The notes under the pieces are model-generated. The model did no database searches. It was not told the DNA's origin and saw nothing but the letters and a program-made list of their open reading frames with translations. A DNA stretch of 11,567 nucleotides from JAWVZB01 sp033722375. GTDB lineage: Bacteria; Actinomycetota; Nitriliruptoria; Nitriliruptorales; Nitriliruptoraceae. The stretch lies in contig JAWVZB010000097.1 in the NCBI GenBank assembly GCA_033722375.1, positions 1 through 11,567 of the forward strand, read 5' to 3'. The position numbers and the translations under genes were made by a program. Below, in pieces: positions 1 through 6,127 of this stretch. The first letter of the stretch is position 1. The number at the start of each line of letters is the position of its first letter.

Positions 1-738
1 ACCGCGGTGAAGCGCAAGTCGGTGAGCTTCCGCGAGATCCGCCGCTCCGACGCTTCGCGGATCCGCCACCGGAAGGTCGCGCAGGCGGACGGCGAGGAGG
101 TCGCTTCGGATGACATCGCCAAGGGCTACGAGATCGCACCGGACCGCTACATCGTGGTGGATCCCGAGGAGTTGAAGGCGCTCGATCCCGAGGGGAGTCG
201 CACGATCGACATCGTCGACTTCGTCGATCTCGCCGACATCGATCCGATCTTCTACGACTCGTCGTACTACCTGGCGCCCGGGGACACGGCGGCCAAGCCC
301 TACCGGCTGCTCCACGACGCGATGTCGCAGACCGGCAAGGCGGCCGTCGCCCGTTTCGTGCTCCGGACCAAGCAGTACCTCGCGATCATCCGACCGCTCG
401 GTCCAGCGCTGGCGGTCTCGACGGTGGTCTACGCGGACGAGATCGTCGAGCCCGGTGCGGTCGTGCCCGACGAGGTGGCGGGGGTCGAGGTGAACGAGAA
501 GGAGCTGGCGATGGCCACCCAGCTCATCGAGTCCATGGCCACGGAGTGGGATCCGGAGCAGTACCGCGACGAGTACCGCGAGCGTGTCCTCGAGCTGCTC
601 GAGCGGAAGGCCGAGGGTGAGGACGTCGTCACCGTCCCTGCCGACGAGCGCGAGGCCGGCGAGTTGGTCGACCTGATGTCGGCGCTCGAAGCGAGCCTCC
701 AGGCCGCCAAGGACGCCCAGACCAGCGACACCGCGTGA
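1..738 (+). CDS. ku: Ku protein of bacterial non-homologous end joining, 5'-truncated by window edge
   Basis: Ku forms a homodimeric ring that threads onto double-strand DNA ends and recruits LigD-type enzymes for end joining. The reading frame is open from base 1, and the first visible residues (T-A-V-K-R-K-S-V-S-F) align with the early Ku region that normally follows a start such as M-R-x-x-W-x-G-x-I-x-F-G-L. Roughly 15-20 residues therefore lie outside the window, and the GTG at 7 is internal rather than the start. Recognisable family blocks are DGEEV-DIAKGYE, the SRTIDIVDFV stretch, IDPIFYDSSYYLAP, AAKPYRLL and the ELAMATQLIESM segment before a short acidic C-terminal tail. The stop TGA overlaps the GTG start of the polymerase gene (GTGA, 735-738), so the two are co-transcribed and probably translationally coupled. 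The family call is firm; the true start cannot be seen. Confidence 0.95.
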   Translation, partial: TAVKRKSVSFREIRRSDASRIRHRKVAQADGEEVASDDIAKGYEIAPDRYIVVDPEELKALDPEGSRTIDIVDFVDLADIDPIFYDSSYYLAPGDTAAKPYRLLHDAMSQTGKAAVARFVLRTKQYLAIIRPLGPALAVSTVVYADEIVEPGAVVPDEVAGVEVNEKELAMATQLIESMATEWDPEQYRDEYRERVLELLERKAEGEDVVTVPADEREAGELVDLMSALEASLQAAKDAQTSDTA

Positions 739-1661
739 GCGAGCGGACCACGGTCGAGGTCGCCGGGCGTGCGGTCACCGTCTCGAACCTCGACAAGGTG
801 CTCTACCCGTCGGTCGGCTTCACCAAGGCGGCCGTGATCGACTACTACGTGAAGGTCGCCGACGTCGTGCTGCCTCACCTCGGAGGGCGCCCGCTCACGA
901 TGCTGCGGTTCCCCGACGGCGTCGAGGGGGAGCGGTTCTTCGAGAAGCGTTGTCCCGACCATCGCCCCGATTGGGTGGCGACCATCGAGGTCGGAGGAGA
1001 AGGGTCGGGGCGTCGTTCCGGGAAGCGCACCGAGCATTGCCGTATCGACGACCTACCGAGCCTCGTCTGGGTCGCGAACCTCGCGTCGCTCGAGCTCCAT
1101 ACGTCGTTGGCGCGTGCGCCAGACGTCTCGCAACCGACGATGGTCGTGTTCGATCTCGACCCTGGTGCGCCTGCAGCGATGGTGGAGTGCTGCCAGGTCG
1201 CGTTGAAGCTGAAGCAGGTCTTCGACCGGTTGGGTCTGGTCGCGTGCGCGAAGACCTCGGGGTCGAAGGGTCTCCAGGTGTACGTGCCGGTCAACGGCGC
1301 TACCGACTACGAGGAGACACGAGGCTTCGCGCTGGCGGTTGGGGAGCTGCTGGAGCGGGTCGACCCCGGTCTCGTGACGACCAACATGAACAAGGACGTG
1401 CGGGGCGGGCGGGTCTTCATCGACTGGTCGCAGAACCACCTGATCAAGACCACGGTCTGCGTGTACTCGCTGCGCGCGAAGGAGCGGCCCACCGTGTCCA
1501 CGCCCGTGACGTGGGAGGAGGTGGCGGCCGCGGCGAACGCAGACGCCGGTACCGACCCGTTGCGGTTCGAGGCCGACCAGGTCGTCGAGCGGATCGACGA
1601 GCACGGCGACCTGTTCCGCCCGGTACTCACCGTCGAACAGGGGTTGCCCGAGTTGTCGTGA
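735..1661 (+). CDS. ligD: Stand-alone LigD-type polymerase (primase-polymerase) domain protein, NHEJ
   Basis: A 308-aa protein consisting only of the LigD POL domain, an archaeo-eukaryotic primase-type polymerase that fills gaps and adds ribonucleotides at broken ends. Visible motifs: an N-terminal SNLDKVLYP block (17-25), FFEKRCPDH (68-76), ELHTSLAR (120-127), the metal-binding DLD pair (D140, D142) in VFDLDPG, the nucleotide-binding SGSKGL motif (175-180), and the third acidic residue D230 in VFIDWSQN, followed by YSLRA (244-248). No ligase or phosphoesterase domain is present, so a separate ligase must be supplied from elsewhere, possibly just upstream of the window. The position after SGSKGL, usually His in LigD POL, is Gln181. 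The GTG start at 735 overlaps the Ku stop and puts the protein in the usual N-terminal register. The symbol ligD is used by homology only; polD-like would be equally fair. Confidence 0.93.
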   Translation: MSERTTVEVAGRAVTVSNLDKVLYPSVGFTKAAVIDYYVKVADVVLPHLGGRPLTMLRFPDGVEGERFFEKRCPDHRPDWVATIEVGGEGSGRRSGKRTEHCRIDDLPSLVWVANLASLELHTSLARAPDVSQPTMVVFDLDPGAPAAMVECCQVALKLKQVFDRLGLVACAKTSGSKGLQVYVPVNGATDYEETRGFALAVGELLERVDPGLVTTNMNKDVRGGRVFIDWSQNHLIKTTVCVYSLRAKERPTVSTPVTWEEVAAAANADAGTDPLRFEADQVVERIDEHGDLFRPVLTVEQGLPELS

Positions 1662-1742
1662 TCGCCTGACCGGGACGTCAGTCGGACGAAGCGTCTGATG
1701 CGACACCACGTTGGAAGGTGACGCGACCGAGGGAGACGCACC

Positions 1743-2000
1743 ATGGCCAAGGACCACGGCGACCAGATCAAGGACGACGAGCAGTACGAATCGTTGCGTG
1801 AAGAGGGCATGAGCAAGGAGAAGGCCGCCCGGATCGCCAACACCGACCGCGAGGAGGCCGCCGAGAAGGGCGGCGAGCGGCCGCCGTACGAGGAGTGGAC
1901 CAAGGACGAGCTCTACGACAAGGCCGAGGACGTCGGCATCGAGGGGCGCTCGCAGATGGACAAGGACGAGCTGATCGACGCGCTGCGCGATCGGAACTGA
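1743..2000 (+). CDS. Small Rho-N-domain-like protein (DUF7218-type)
   Basis: An 85-aa acidic, lysine- and glutamate-rich protein. Residues 1-36 are a KDHG-x-QIKDDEQYE-like head with GMSKEKAARIAN (22-33). Residues 49-83 read as a Rho-termination-factor N-terminal-like helical module: W52-TKDELYDKA, then VGIEGRSQM, then KDELIDAL. Such modules resemble SAP/HeH folds and often bind nucleic acid, but no function is established that I know of. An RBS GAGGGAG at 1729-1735, 7 nt before the ATG, fixes the start. It lies 81 nt behind the LigD-type polymerase on the same strand. That gap contains no TA dinucleotide, so I see no TANNNT -10 there and read-through from the repair genes is plausible. A DNA-binding accessory role in end joining is inference only; it could equally be a general stress or nucleoid-associated protein. 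Confidence 0.85.
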   Translation: MAKDHGDQIKDDEQYESLREEGMSKEKAARIANTDREEAAEKGGERPPYEEWTKDELYDKAEDVGIEGRSQMDKDELIDALRDRN

Positions 2001-2042
2001 TCTTCCGAGCCCAGCACAGGCAGGGAGCAGGGTGCAGGTCGG

Positions 2043-2048
2043 TACGGT
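2043..2048 (+). promoter_or_regulatory. Candidate -10 (TACGGT) for a leaderless lipoprotein transcript
   Basis: TACGGT matches the actinobacterial TANNNT -10 pattern and ends exactly 6 nt before the ATG at 2055. That places the expected transcription start on or next to the A of the start codon. No Shine-Dalgarno sequence lies at a normal distance from this ATG; the nearest purine run (GGGAG, 2023-2027) is about 27 nt away. No clear -35 is visible at 17-18 nt. Confidence 0.4.
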
Positions 2049-2054
2049 CCCGGC

Positions 2055-3320
2055 ATGCGCCCACCCCTCGCTCTCCTGCTGCTGGCGCTGATCCTCACCG
2101 CCTGCAGCAGCGACGGTGAGCCGACCGCCACGCAGACCAGCACGTCGCCGAGCCCAGCCGTCACGTCGGCGACACCGGCGTCGAGCCCCTCGCCGGACGA
2201 CGAGCCGACACCGTCGCCGACGCCGCAGACTTCACCGACGCAGACCTCACCTACCCAGTCCGTTGAGGACGTCACGCTCGCACTCGAGGAGGTCGGCAGC
2301 GGGTTCAGCTCCCCGCTGCTCGTCACCGCCCCGCCCGGAGCGAGCGGCATCTGGGTTGCGGAGCAGCCCGGCACCGTCCGCGTGATCGAGGCTGGCGACG
2401 TCCGGACGTTCCTCGATATCCGGCGGCGCGTCACGTCAGGCGGCGAGCGTGGTCTGCTGGGTCTCGCGTTCCACCCGGACTACGCCGGCAACGGGCGCGT
2501 GTTCGTCCACTACTCGGGAGACGGTGGTCGGACCGTGCTGTCGGAGTTCGAAGCCGCGGGGAGCCCGCGCTCAGTCGATCCGTCCACCGAGCAGGTGCTC
2601 TTGACCGTCGCTCAACCGGCTTCCAACCACAACGGGGGCTCGGTGCTGTTCGGCCCGGACGGCTTGCTCTACCTCGCGCTGGGTGACGGGGGTGGCGGCG
2701 GCGACCAGTTCGGCAACGGTCAGGATCCGTCGAGCCTGCTCGGGACCCTCCTCCGGCTCGACGTGTCGACACCGGGGGAGTACGCGATCCCTCCCGAGAA
2801 TCCGTTCGCGGACGGCGAGGGCGGGGCGCCGGAGGTCTACTCCTACGGACTTCGCAACCCCTACCGCATCGCGTTCGGGCCCGACGGCACGCTCTACATC
2901 GCCGACGTGGGTCAGAACGCTGTCGAGGAGGTCAACGCGCTCCCGTACGAGGAAGCGAACGGTGCCAACTTCGGGTGGCCGATCCTCGAGGGCACCCACT
3001 GCTTTCGCAGCGACGACTGCGACCCCGAGGGAACCGTGCTGCCCGTCCACGACTACACGCACGCCGACACCGGTGGCTGCACCGTGATCGGCGGAGCCGT
3101 CTACACCGGCGGGGCCATGCCTGGCATCGGGGGCCACTACTTCTTCACCGACCTGTGCGCCGGTTTCCTGCGGAGTCTCGACGGTGCGGGAACGGCCCAC
3201 GACTGGACGAGTGACGTCGGGTCCTTCAGCCGGCCGTTGTCCATCGGTTCCGACGCTGAGGGCGAGGTCTACGTGGCCGAACAGGGGGGCCGGATCCTCC
3301 GGCTCGTTCCCGCCAGCTAG
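2055..3320 (+). CDS. Lipoprotein, PQQ-dependent sugar dehydrogenase family (GSDH beta-propeller)
   Basis: A 421-aa exported lipoprotein. The signal peptide has a Leu/Ala-rich core (5-13) and the lipobox L14-T15-A16-C17, so Cys17 should carry the lipid anchor. Residues 18-70 are a Ser/Thr/Pro-rich linker with PTPSP and SPTQ repeats, typical of surface proteins in GC-rich Gram-positives. From about residue 75 comes a glucose/sorbosone-dehydrogenase beta-propeller: ERGLLGLAFHP (131-141), NHNGG (191-195, with the His expected to act as catalytic base), the LGDGGGGGD loop (209-217), YSYGLRNPYR (262-271, with a cofactor-contacting Arg) and YIADVGQN (281-288). Four Cys (316, 322, 342, 368) could form disulfides outside the cell. 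The family oxidises aldose sugars using PQQ; substrate and PQQ dependence here are inferred. It stands alone, 54 nt after the Rho-N gene and convergent with the cold-shock gene. Confidence 0.93.
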   Translation: MRPPLALLLLALILTACSSDGEPTATQTSTSPSPAVTSATPASSPSPDDEPTPSPTPQTSPTQTSPTQSVEDVTLALEEVGSGFSSPLLVTAPPGASGIWVAEQPGTVRVIEAGDVRTFLDIRRRVTSGGERGLLGLAFHPDYAGNGRVFVHYSGDGGRTVLSEFEAAGSPRSVDPSTEQVLLTVAQPASNHNGGSVLFGPDGLLYLALGDGGGGGDQFGNGQDPSSLLGTLLRLDVSTPGEYAIPPENPFADGEGGAPEVYSYGLRNPYRIAFGPDGTLYIADVGQNAVEEVNALPYEEANGANFGWPILEGTHCFRSDDCDPEGTVLPVHDYTHADTGGCTVIGGAVYTGGAMPGIGGHYFFTDLCAGFLRSLDGAGTAHDWTSDVGSFSRPLSIGSDAEGEVYVAEQGGRILRLVPAS

Positions 3321-3335
3321 TCCGACACCCGGCTG

Positions 3336-3351
3336 GTCAGACCGCTCTGAC
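3336..3351. terminator. Small hairpin between convergent lipoprotein and cold-shock genes (weak terminator candidate)
   Basis: GTCAGA (3336-3341) and TCTGAC (3346-3351) form a perfect 6-bp inverted repeat around a CCGC tetraloop. It includes the stop codon of the minus-strand cold-shock gene (3337-3339) and lies 16 nt past the lipoprotein stop. No T-tract follows on either strand, so intrinsic termination is doubtful; it may act as a pause or 3'-end stabilising stem. Confidence 0.3.
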
Positions 3352-3606
3352 GTTGGTGGCCCGTGGTCCGCGCGCGTCGGTCGTGGAGACGAAGGCGACA
3401 CGCTGCCCCGCGTCGAGGGTGCGGAAGCCGTCGCGCTCGATGGAGGAGAAGCGCACGAACACGTCCTCGCTGCCGTCCTCCGGGGCGATGAACCCGTAAC
3501 CCTTCGCCGGGCTGAACCAGCGGACGGTGCCGACCGACTCCTCGGCAGTCGTGGCCGGGAGCTCGCGGGTCAGCATCTGGAGGTTGGGCTGGTCGCTCAC
3601 GGGCAC
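3337..3606 (-). CDS. Cold-shock-domain (CspA-like) protein with N-terminal extension
   Basis: An 89-aa single-stranded nucleic-acid-binding protein of the Csp family. The cold-shock domain spans about 25-88: GTVRWFSPAKGYGFI (26-40) holds the RNP1-type motif K35-G-Y-G-F-I, and VFVRF (49-53) is the RNP2-type motif, in which the usual His is Arg52. Canonical Csp proteins are 65-70 aa and begin at the strand leading to GTVKWF. This one carries about 24 extra residues that are polar and have no recognisable motif. The start is GTG at 3606; a second GTG two codons in (3600) and an ATG at residue 11 are alternatives. A weak G-rich GAGACGGGG element just upstream would serve the second GTG better. 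It is co-oriented with gyrA, 118 nt downstream of it, and probably has its own promoter. Role: RNA chaperone or antiterminator by family knowledge. Confidence 0.9.
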   Translation of the reverse strand: MPVSDQPNLQMLTRELPATTAEESVGTVRWFSPAKGYGFIAPEDGSEDVFVRFSSIERDGFRTLDAGQRVAFVSTTDARGPRATNVRAV

Positions 3607-3629
3607 CCCGTCTCGATCGCGTCGTCACG

Positions 3630-3635
3630 AGACTA
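3630..3635 (-). promoter_or_regulatory. Candidate -10 (TAGTCT) for the cold-shock gene
   Basis: On the minus strand TAGTCT fits TANNNT and would start transcription near 3623. That gives a leader of about 17-23 nt, enough to hold the weak G-rich ribosome binding site. No recognisable -35 is present. The rest of the gyrA-csp gap (3607-3724) holds only an 8-bp direct repeat and no strong hairpin. Confidence 0.3.
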
Positions 3636-3724
3636 CGGAGCGGCCCGCACCCACAGAGCCACCGCCTTGCCCGACCGGGCCACCGCGGTCTGGACACCGA
3701 CCGGACGGGAGCGCCCGGACGACC

Positions 3725-6127
3725 TTACTCGTCGCTGGCGTCGCCGGCCCACTCACGGACGACCGGAGCTCCGACGGGGCTGTCCAGCGGCGCCCCGCCC
3801 CAGGTCCGCTTGCCTTCGGGGATGTCAACGGGACGCAGCACGCGTGGCTCGTCGCCACCGAGGTGGAGATCACCCGCAACGCCACACCACAGCAGTCGAT
3901 CGACCCCGGTCTGGACGCCTTTCGCACCGCGGCCGTACACGCTGTACTCGTCGAGGGGGGTCCGCTTGACGTTGCCCTGCGCCCCGACCGTCAGCACCTC
4001 GCCGTCGTCGGCTCCGCCGGGCACGACGCTGGCGGCCACGATCTCGGCGTCGTCGGGCACGTTCATGCCGATGACTCCGCTGGCGGTTCGGCCCATGGTG
4101 CGGACCTCCTCGACCGGGAACCGTGTCACGAGCCCGGCGGAGGTGGCGAGCATCAGTTGGTCGCCCTCGGCGGCGAGCAGCACGTGTCGGATGCGGTCGC
4201 CGTCCTTCACCCCTGCAGCCTGGATGCTTCGTTGGCGGGCGTCGGCGAACTCGCCCATCTCGGTGCGCTTGACCTGGCCCGCAGCCGACACCGTCACCAG
4301 GGTCTGGGCTGCGACGATGGGAACCGCCCCGACTACCGCCGCCTCGGGGCCGCTGGCGGTCTGCGCCGCGACGTGGGTGCCGCGCTGGTTCGCCCGGACG
4401 ACGGGGTAGTCGGCCAGGTCGACACGGAACCCCCCACCTTCGGCGTCCACCAGCAGGAGCGTCTCGTCGGTGGTCGCGCGGACCACCGCCACCGCCGGGT
4501 CGTGCGGATGGCTGTGCGCCGGGGTGGTGCGGCGTTCGGAGATCATCTTGATGTAGCCGCCCTCGGTCACGAAGACGGTCACCTCCTGCGCCTCGAAGCC
4601 AGCCTCGGCTCCACCGGCGAGGACCTCCTCCGGGTCGATGCCTTCGGCCACCACCCGGCTGCGCCGTGGCGTGGCGTGGATCCGCCGGATCTCGGTGAGC
4701 TCGTCGATCAGGAGCGTGGCCAGCCGCCCGTCGTCGTCGAGGATCGCCTGGAGCTCCTCGATGATCGTCAGCAGGTCCTGGTACTCGTCCTCGAGCTCGG
4801 CGCGCTCCAACGCGGCGAGACGGCGTAGCTGCATGTCGAGGACCGCCCGCGCCTGACGCTCGGTGAGCTCGAACTCGTCCATGAGCCCCTGTCTCGCGTC
4901 CTCGGCGGACTGGCTGGCACGGATCAGGGCGATGACCTCGTCGAGCTGGTCGAGCGCCGCGAGCAGTCCCTCGAGGACGTGCGCGCGGTCCTGGGCCTGC
5001 TCGAGCCGGTGGGTGGTGCGGCGGGTGAGGACCTCGCGCTGATGGTCGAGGTAGTGCTCGAGGGCTTCCTTCAGCCCGATCGTGCGCGGCTCCCCGTCCA
5101 CGAGCGTGACCTGGTTGACGTTGAAGTTCGAGCGCAGGTCGGTGCTCTGGTAGAGCTGGGCGAGAACCCGCGCGGGATCCTCGCCCCGCTTGAGCTCGAT
5201 CACGATCCGCATGCCGTCCCGCGACGACTCGTCGCGGAGGTCGCGGATCTCCTCGATCTTCTTCTTCTGCACCAGGTCGGCGATCTTCTCGAGCAGCGTG
5301 GACTTGTTGACCTGGTAGGGGATCTCGGTGACGACGATGCGCGGCAGGTTCCCGGTGCGGACCTCGGTGGTGGCGACGGCCTCCATCGTGACCTGTCCCC
5401 GTCCCGACTCGAACGCCTCGCGGATGCCCTCGTCCTCGATGATGCGGGCACCTGTGGGGAAGTCGGGTGCAGGCACGAGCTCCATGAGGTCGTCGAGCGT
5501 CGCGTCCGGGTGCTCGATCAGATGCACGCAGGCATCGATGAGCTCGCCGAGGTTGTGCGGGGCGATGTTGGTGGCCATCCCAACGGCGATCCCCGAGGCT
5601 CCGTTCGTCAGCAGGTTCGGGAAGCGCGCCGGGAGGACGACCGGCTCCTCGTCGTAGCCGTCGTAGTTGGGGGTGAAGTCGACGGTGTCCTCGTCGATGC
5701 CGTCGAGGAGCTCCATCGCGAGCTTCGACAGCCGCGCCTCGGTGTAGCGCATCGCCGCGGGCGGGTCGCCGTCGACGGAGCCGAAGTTGCCGTGGCCGTC
5801 CACCAGGAGCTCACGGGTCGAGAAGTCCTGTGTCATGCGCACCAGCGCGTCGTAGATCGAGGTGTCACCGTGCGGGTGGTACTTCTTCATGACCTCGCCC
5901 ACCGCCGATGCGCACTTGCGGTACGGCCGGTCGGGGCGGAGGCCCGACTCCCACATCGAGTACAGGATCCGGCGCTGGACCGGCTTCAAGCCGTCGCGGA
6001 CGTCGGGGAGCGCGCGGCCCACGATGACCGACATCGAGTAGTCGAGGAACGCTTGCTCCATGCGTTCCTCGAGCGACACCTGCTTGACGGTGCCGCCGTC
6101 GCCCACCAGTTTCGGTTGTCTCGCCAT
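3725..6127 (-). CDS. gyrA: Type II DNA topoisomerase subunit A (GyrA / ParC family)
   Basis: The 800-aa DNA-cleaving subunit. The ATG at 6127 overlaps the gyrB stop as TGATG; an upstream in-frame extension into gyrB exists but is unlikely to be used. The breakage-reunion core has GLKPVQRRILY (46-56), the quinolone-region helix KYHPHGDTSIYD (82-93, with Thr89 and Asp93 at the E. coli Ser83/Asp87 positions), GHGNFGS (111-117) and catalytic Tyr128 in AAMRYTE. A coiled-coil stretch follows (about 365-485). The C-terminal pinwheel (about 514-750) shows five blade signatures: GYIKM, GGFRV, GQVKR, GLVTR and GNVKR. The canonical QRRGGKG GyrA-box after blade one is missing; a box-like YGRGAKG (731-737) sits in the last blade. 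It works with the GyrB subunit encoded just before it. Whether it is gyrase proper or a topoisomerase-IV-like enzyme cannot be settled here. At 800 aa it is a little short for GyrA and long for ParC. Confidence 0.95.
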   Translation of the reverse strand: MARQPKLVGDGGTVKQVSLEERMEQAFLDYSMSVIVGRALPDVRDGLKPVQRRILYSMWESGLRPDRPYRKCASAVGEVMKKYHPHGDTSIYDALVRMTQDFSTRELLVDGHGNFGSVDGDPPAAMRYTEARLSKLAMELLDGIDEDTVDFTPNYDGYDEEPVVLPARFPNLLTNGASGIAVGMATNIAPHNLGELIDACVHLIEHPDATLDDLMELVPAPDFPTGARIIEDEGIREAFESGRGQVTMEAVATTEVRTGNLPRIVVTEIPYQVNKSTLLEKIADLVQKKKIEEIRDLRDESSRDGMRIVIELKRGEDPARVLAQLYQSTDLRSNFNVNQVTLVDGEPRTIGLKEALEHYLDHQREVLTRRTTHRLEQAQDRAHVLEGLLAALDQLDEVIALIRASQSAEDARQGLMDEFELTERQARAVLDMQLRRLAALERAELEDEYQDLLTIIEELQAILDDDGRLATLLIDELTEIRRIHATPRRSRVVAEGIDPEEVLAGGAEAGFEAQEVTVFVTEGGYIKMISERRTTPAHSHPHDPAVAVVRATTDETLLLVDAEGGGFRVDLADYPVVRANQRGTHVAAQTASGPEAAVVGAVPIVAAQTLVTVSAAGQVKRTEMGEFADARQRSIQAAGVKDGDRIRHVLLAAEGDQLMLATSAGLVTRFPVEEVRTMGRTASGVIGMNVPDDAEIVAASVVPGGADDGEVLTVGAQGNVKRTPLDEYSVYGRGAKGVQTGVDRLLWCGVAGDLHLGGDEPRVLRPVDIPEGKRTWGGAPLDSPVGAPVVREWAGDASDE

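Noticed and set aside
950..1669. 239-codon plus-strand frame overlapping the LigD-type polymerase
   Set aside because: Arg/Gly-rich frame-shifted reading of the conserved polymerase gene.
1666..1681. Small inverted repeat CTGAC/GTCAG after the polymerase gene as a terminator
   Set aside because: Only 5 bp of stem, no T-tract, and an expected frequency high enough for chance.
3671..3704. Direct repeat CCGACCGG twice, 26 bp apart, upstream of the cold-shock gene
   Set aside because: 8-bp GC-only repeats are expected by chance in this composition; there is no third copy and no alignment with a promoter.
3527..4828. Long plus-strand open frame (433 codons) opposite gyrA, and a second one at 4979-6400
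   Set aside because: Both are antisense to well-conserved topoisomerase codons, are rich in Arg/Gly/His/Asp/Val of the kind produced by reverse reading of GC-rich genes, and show no domain.
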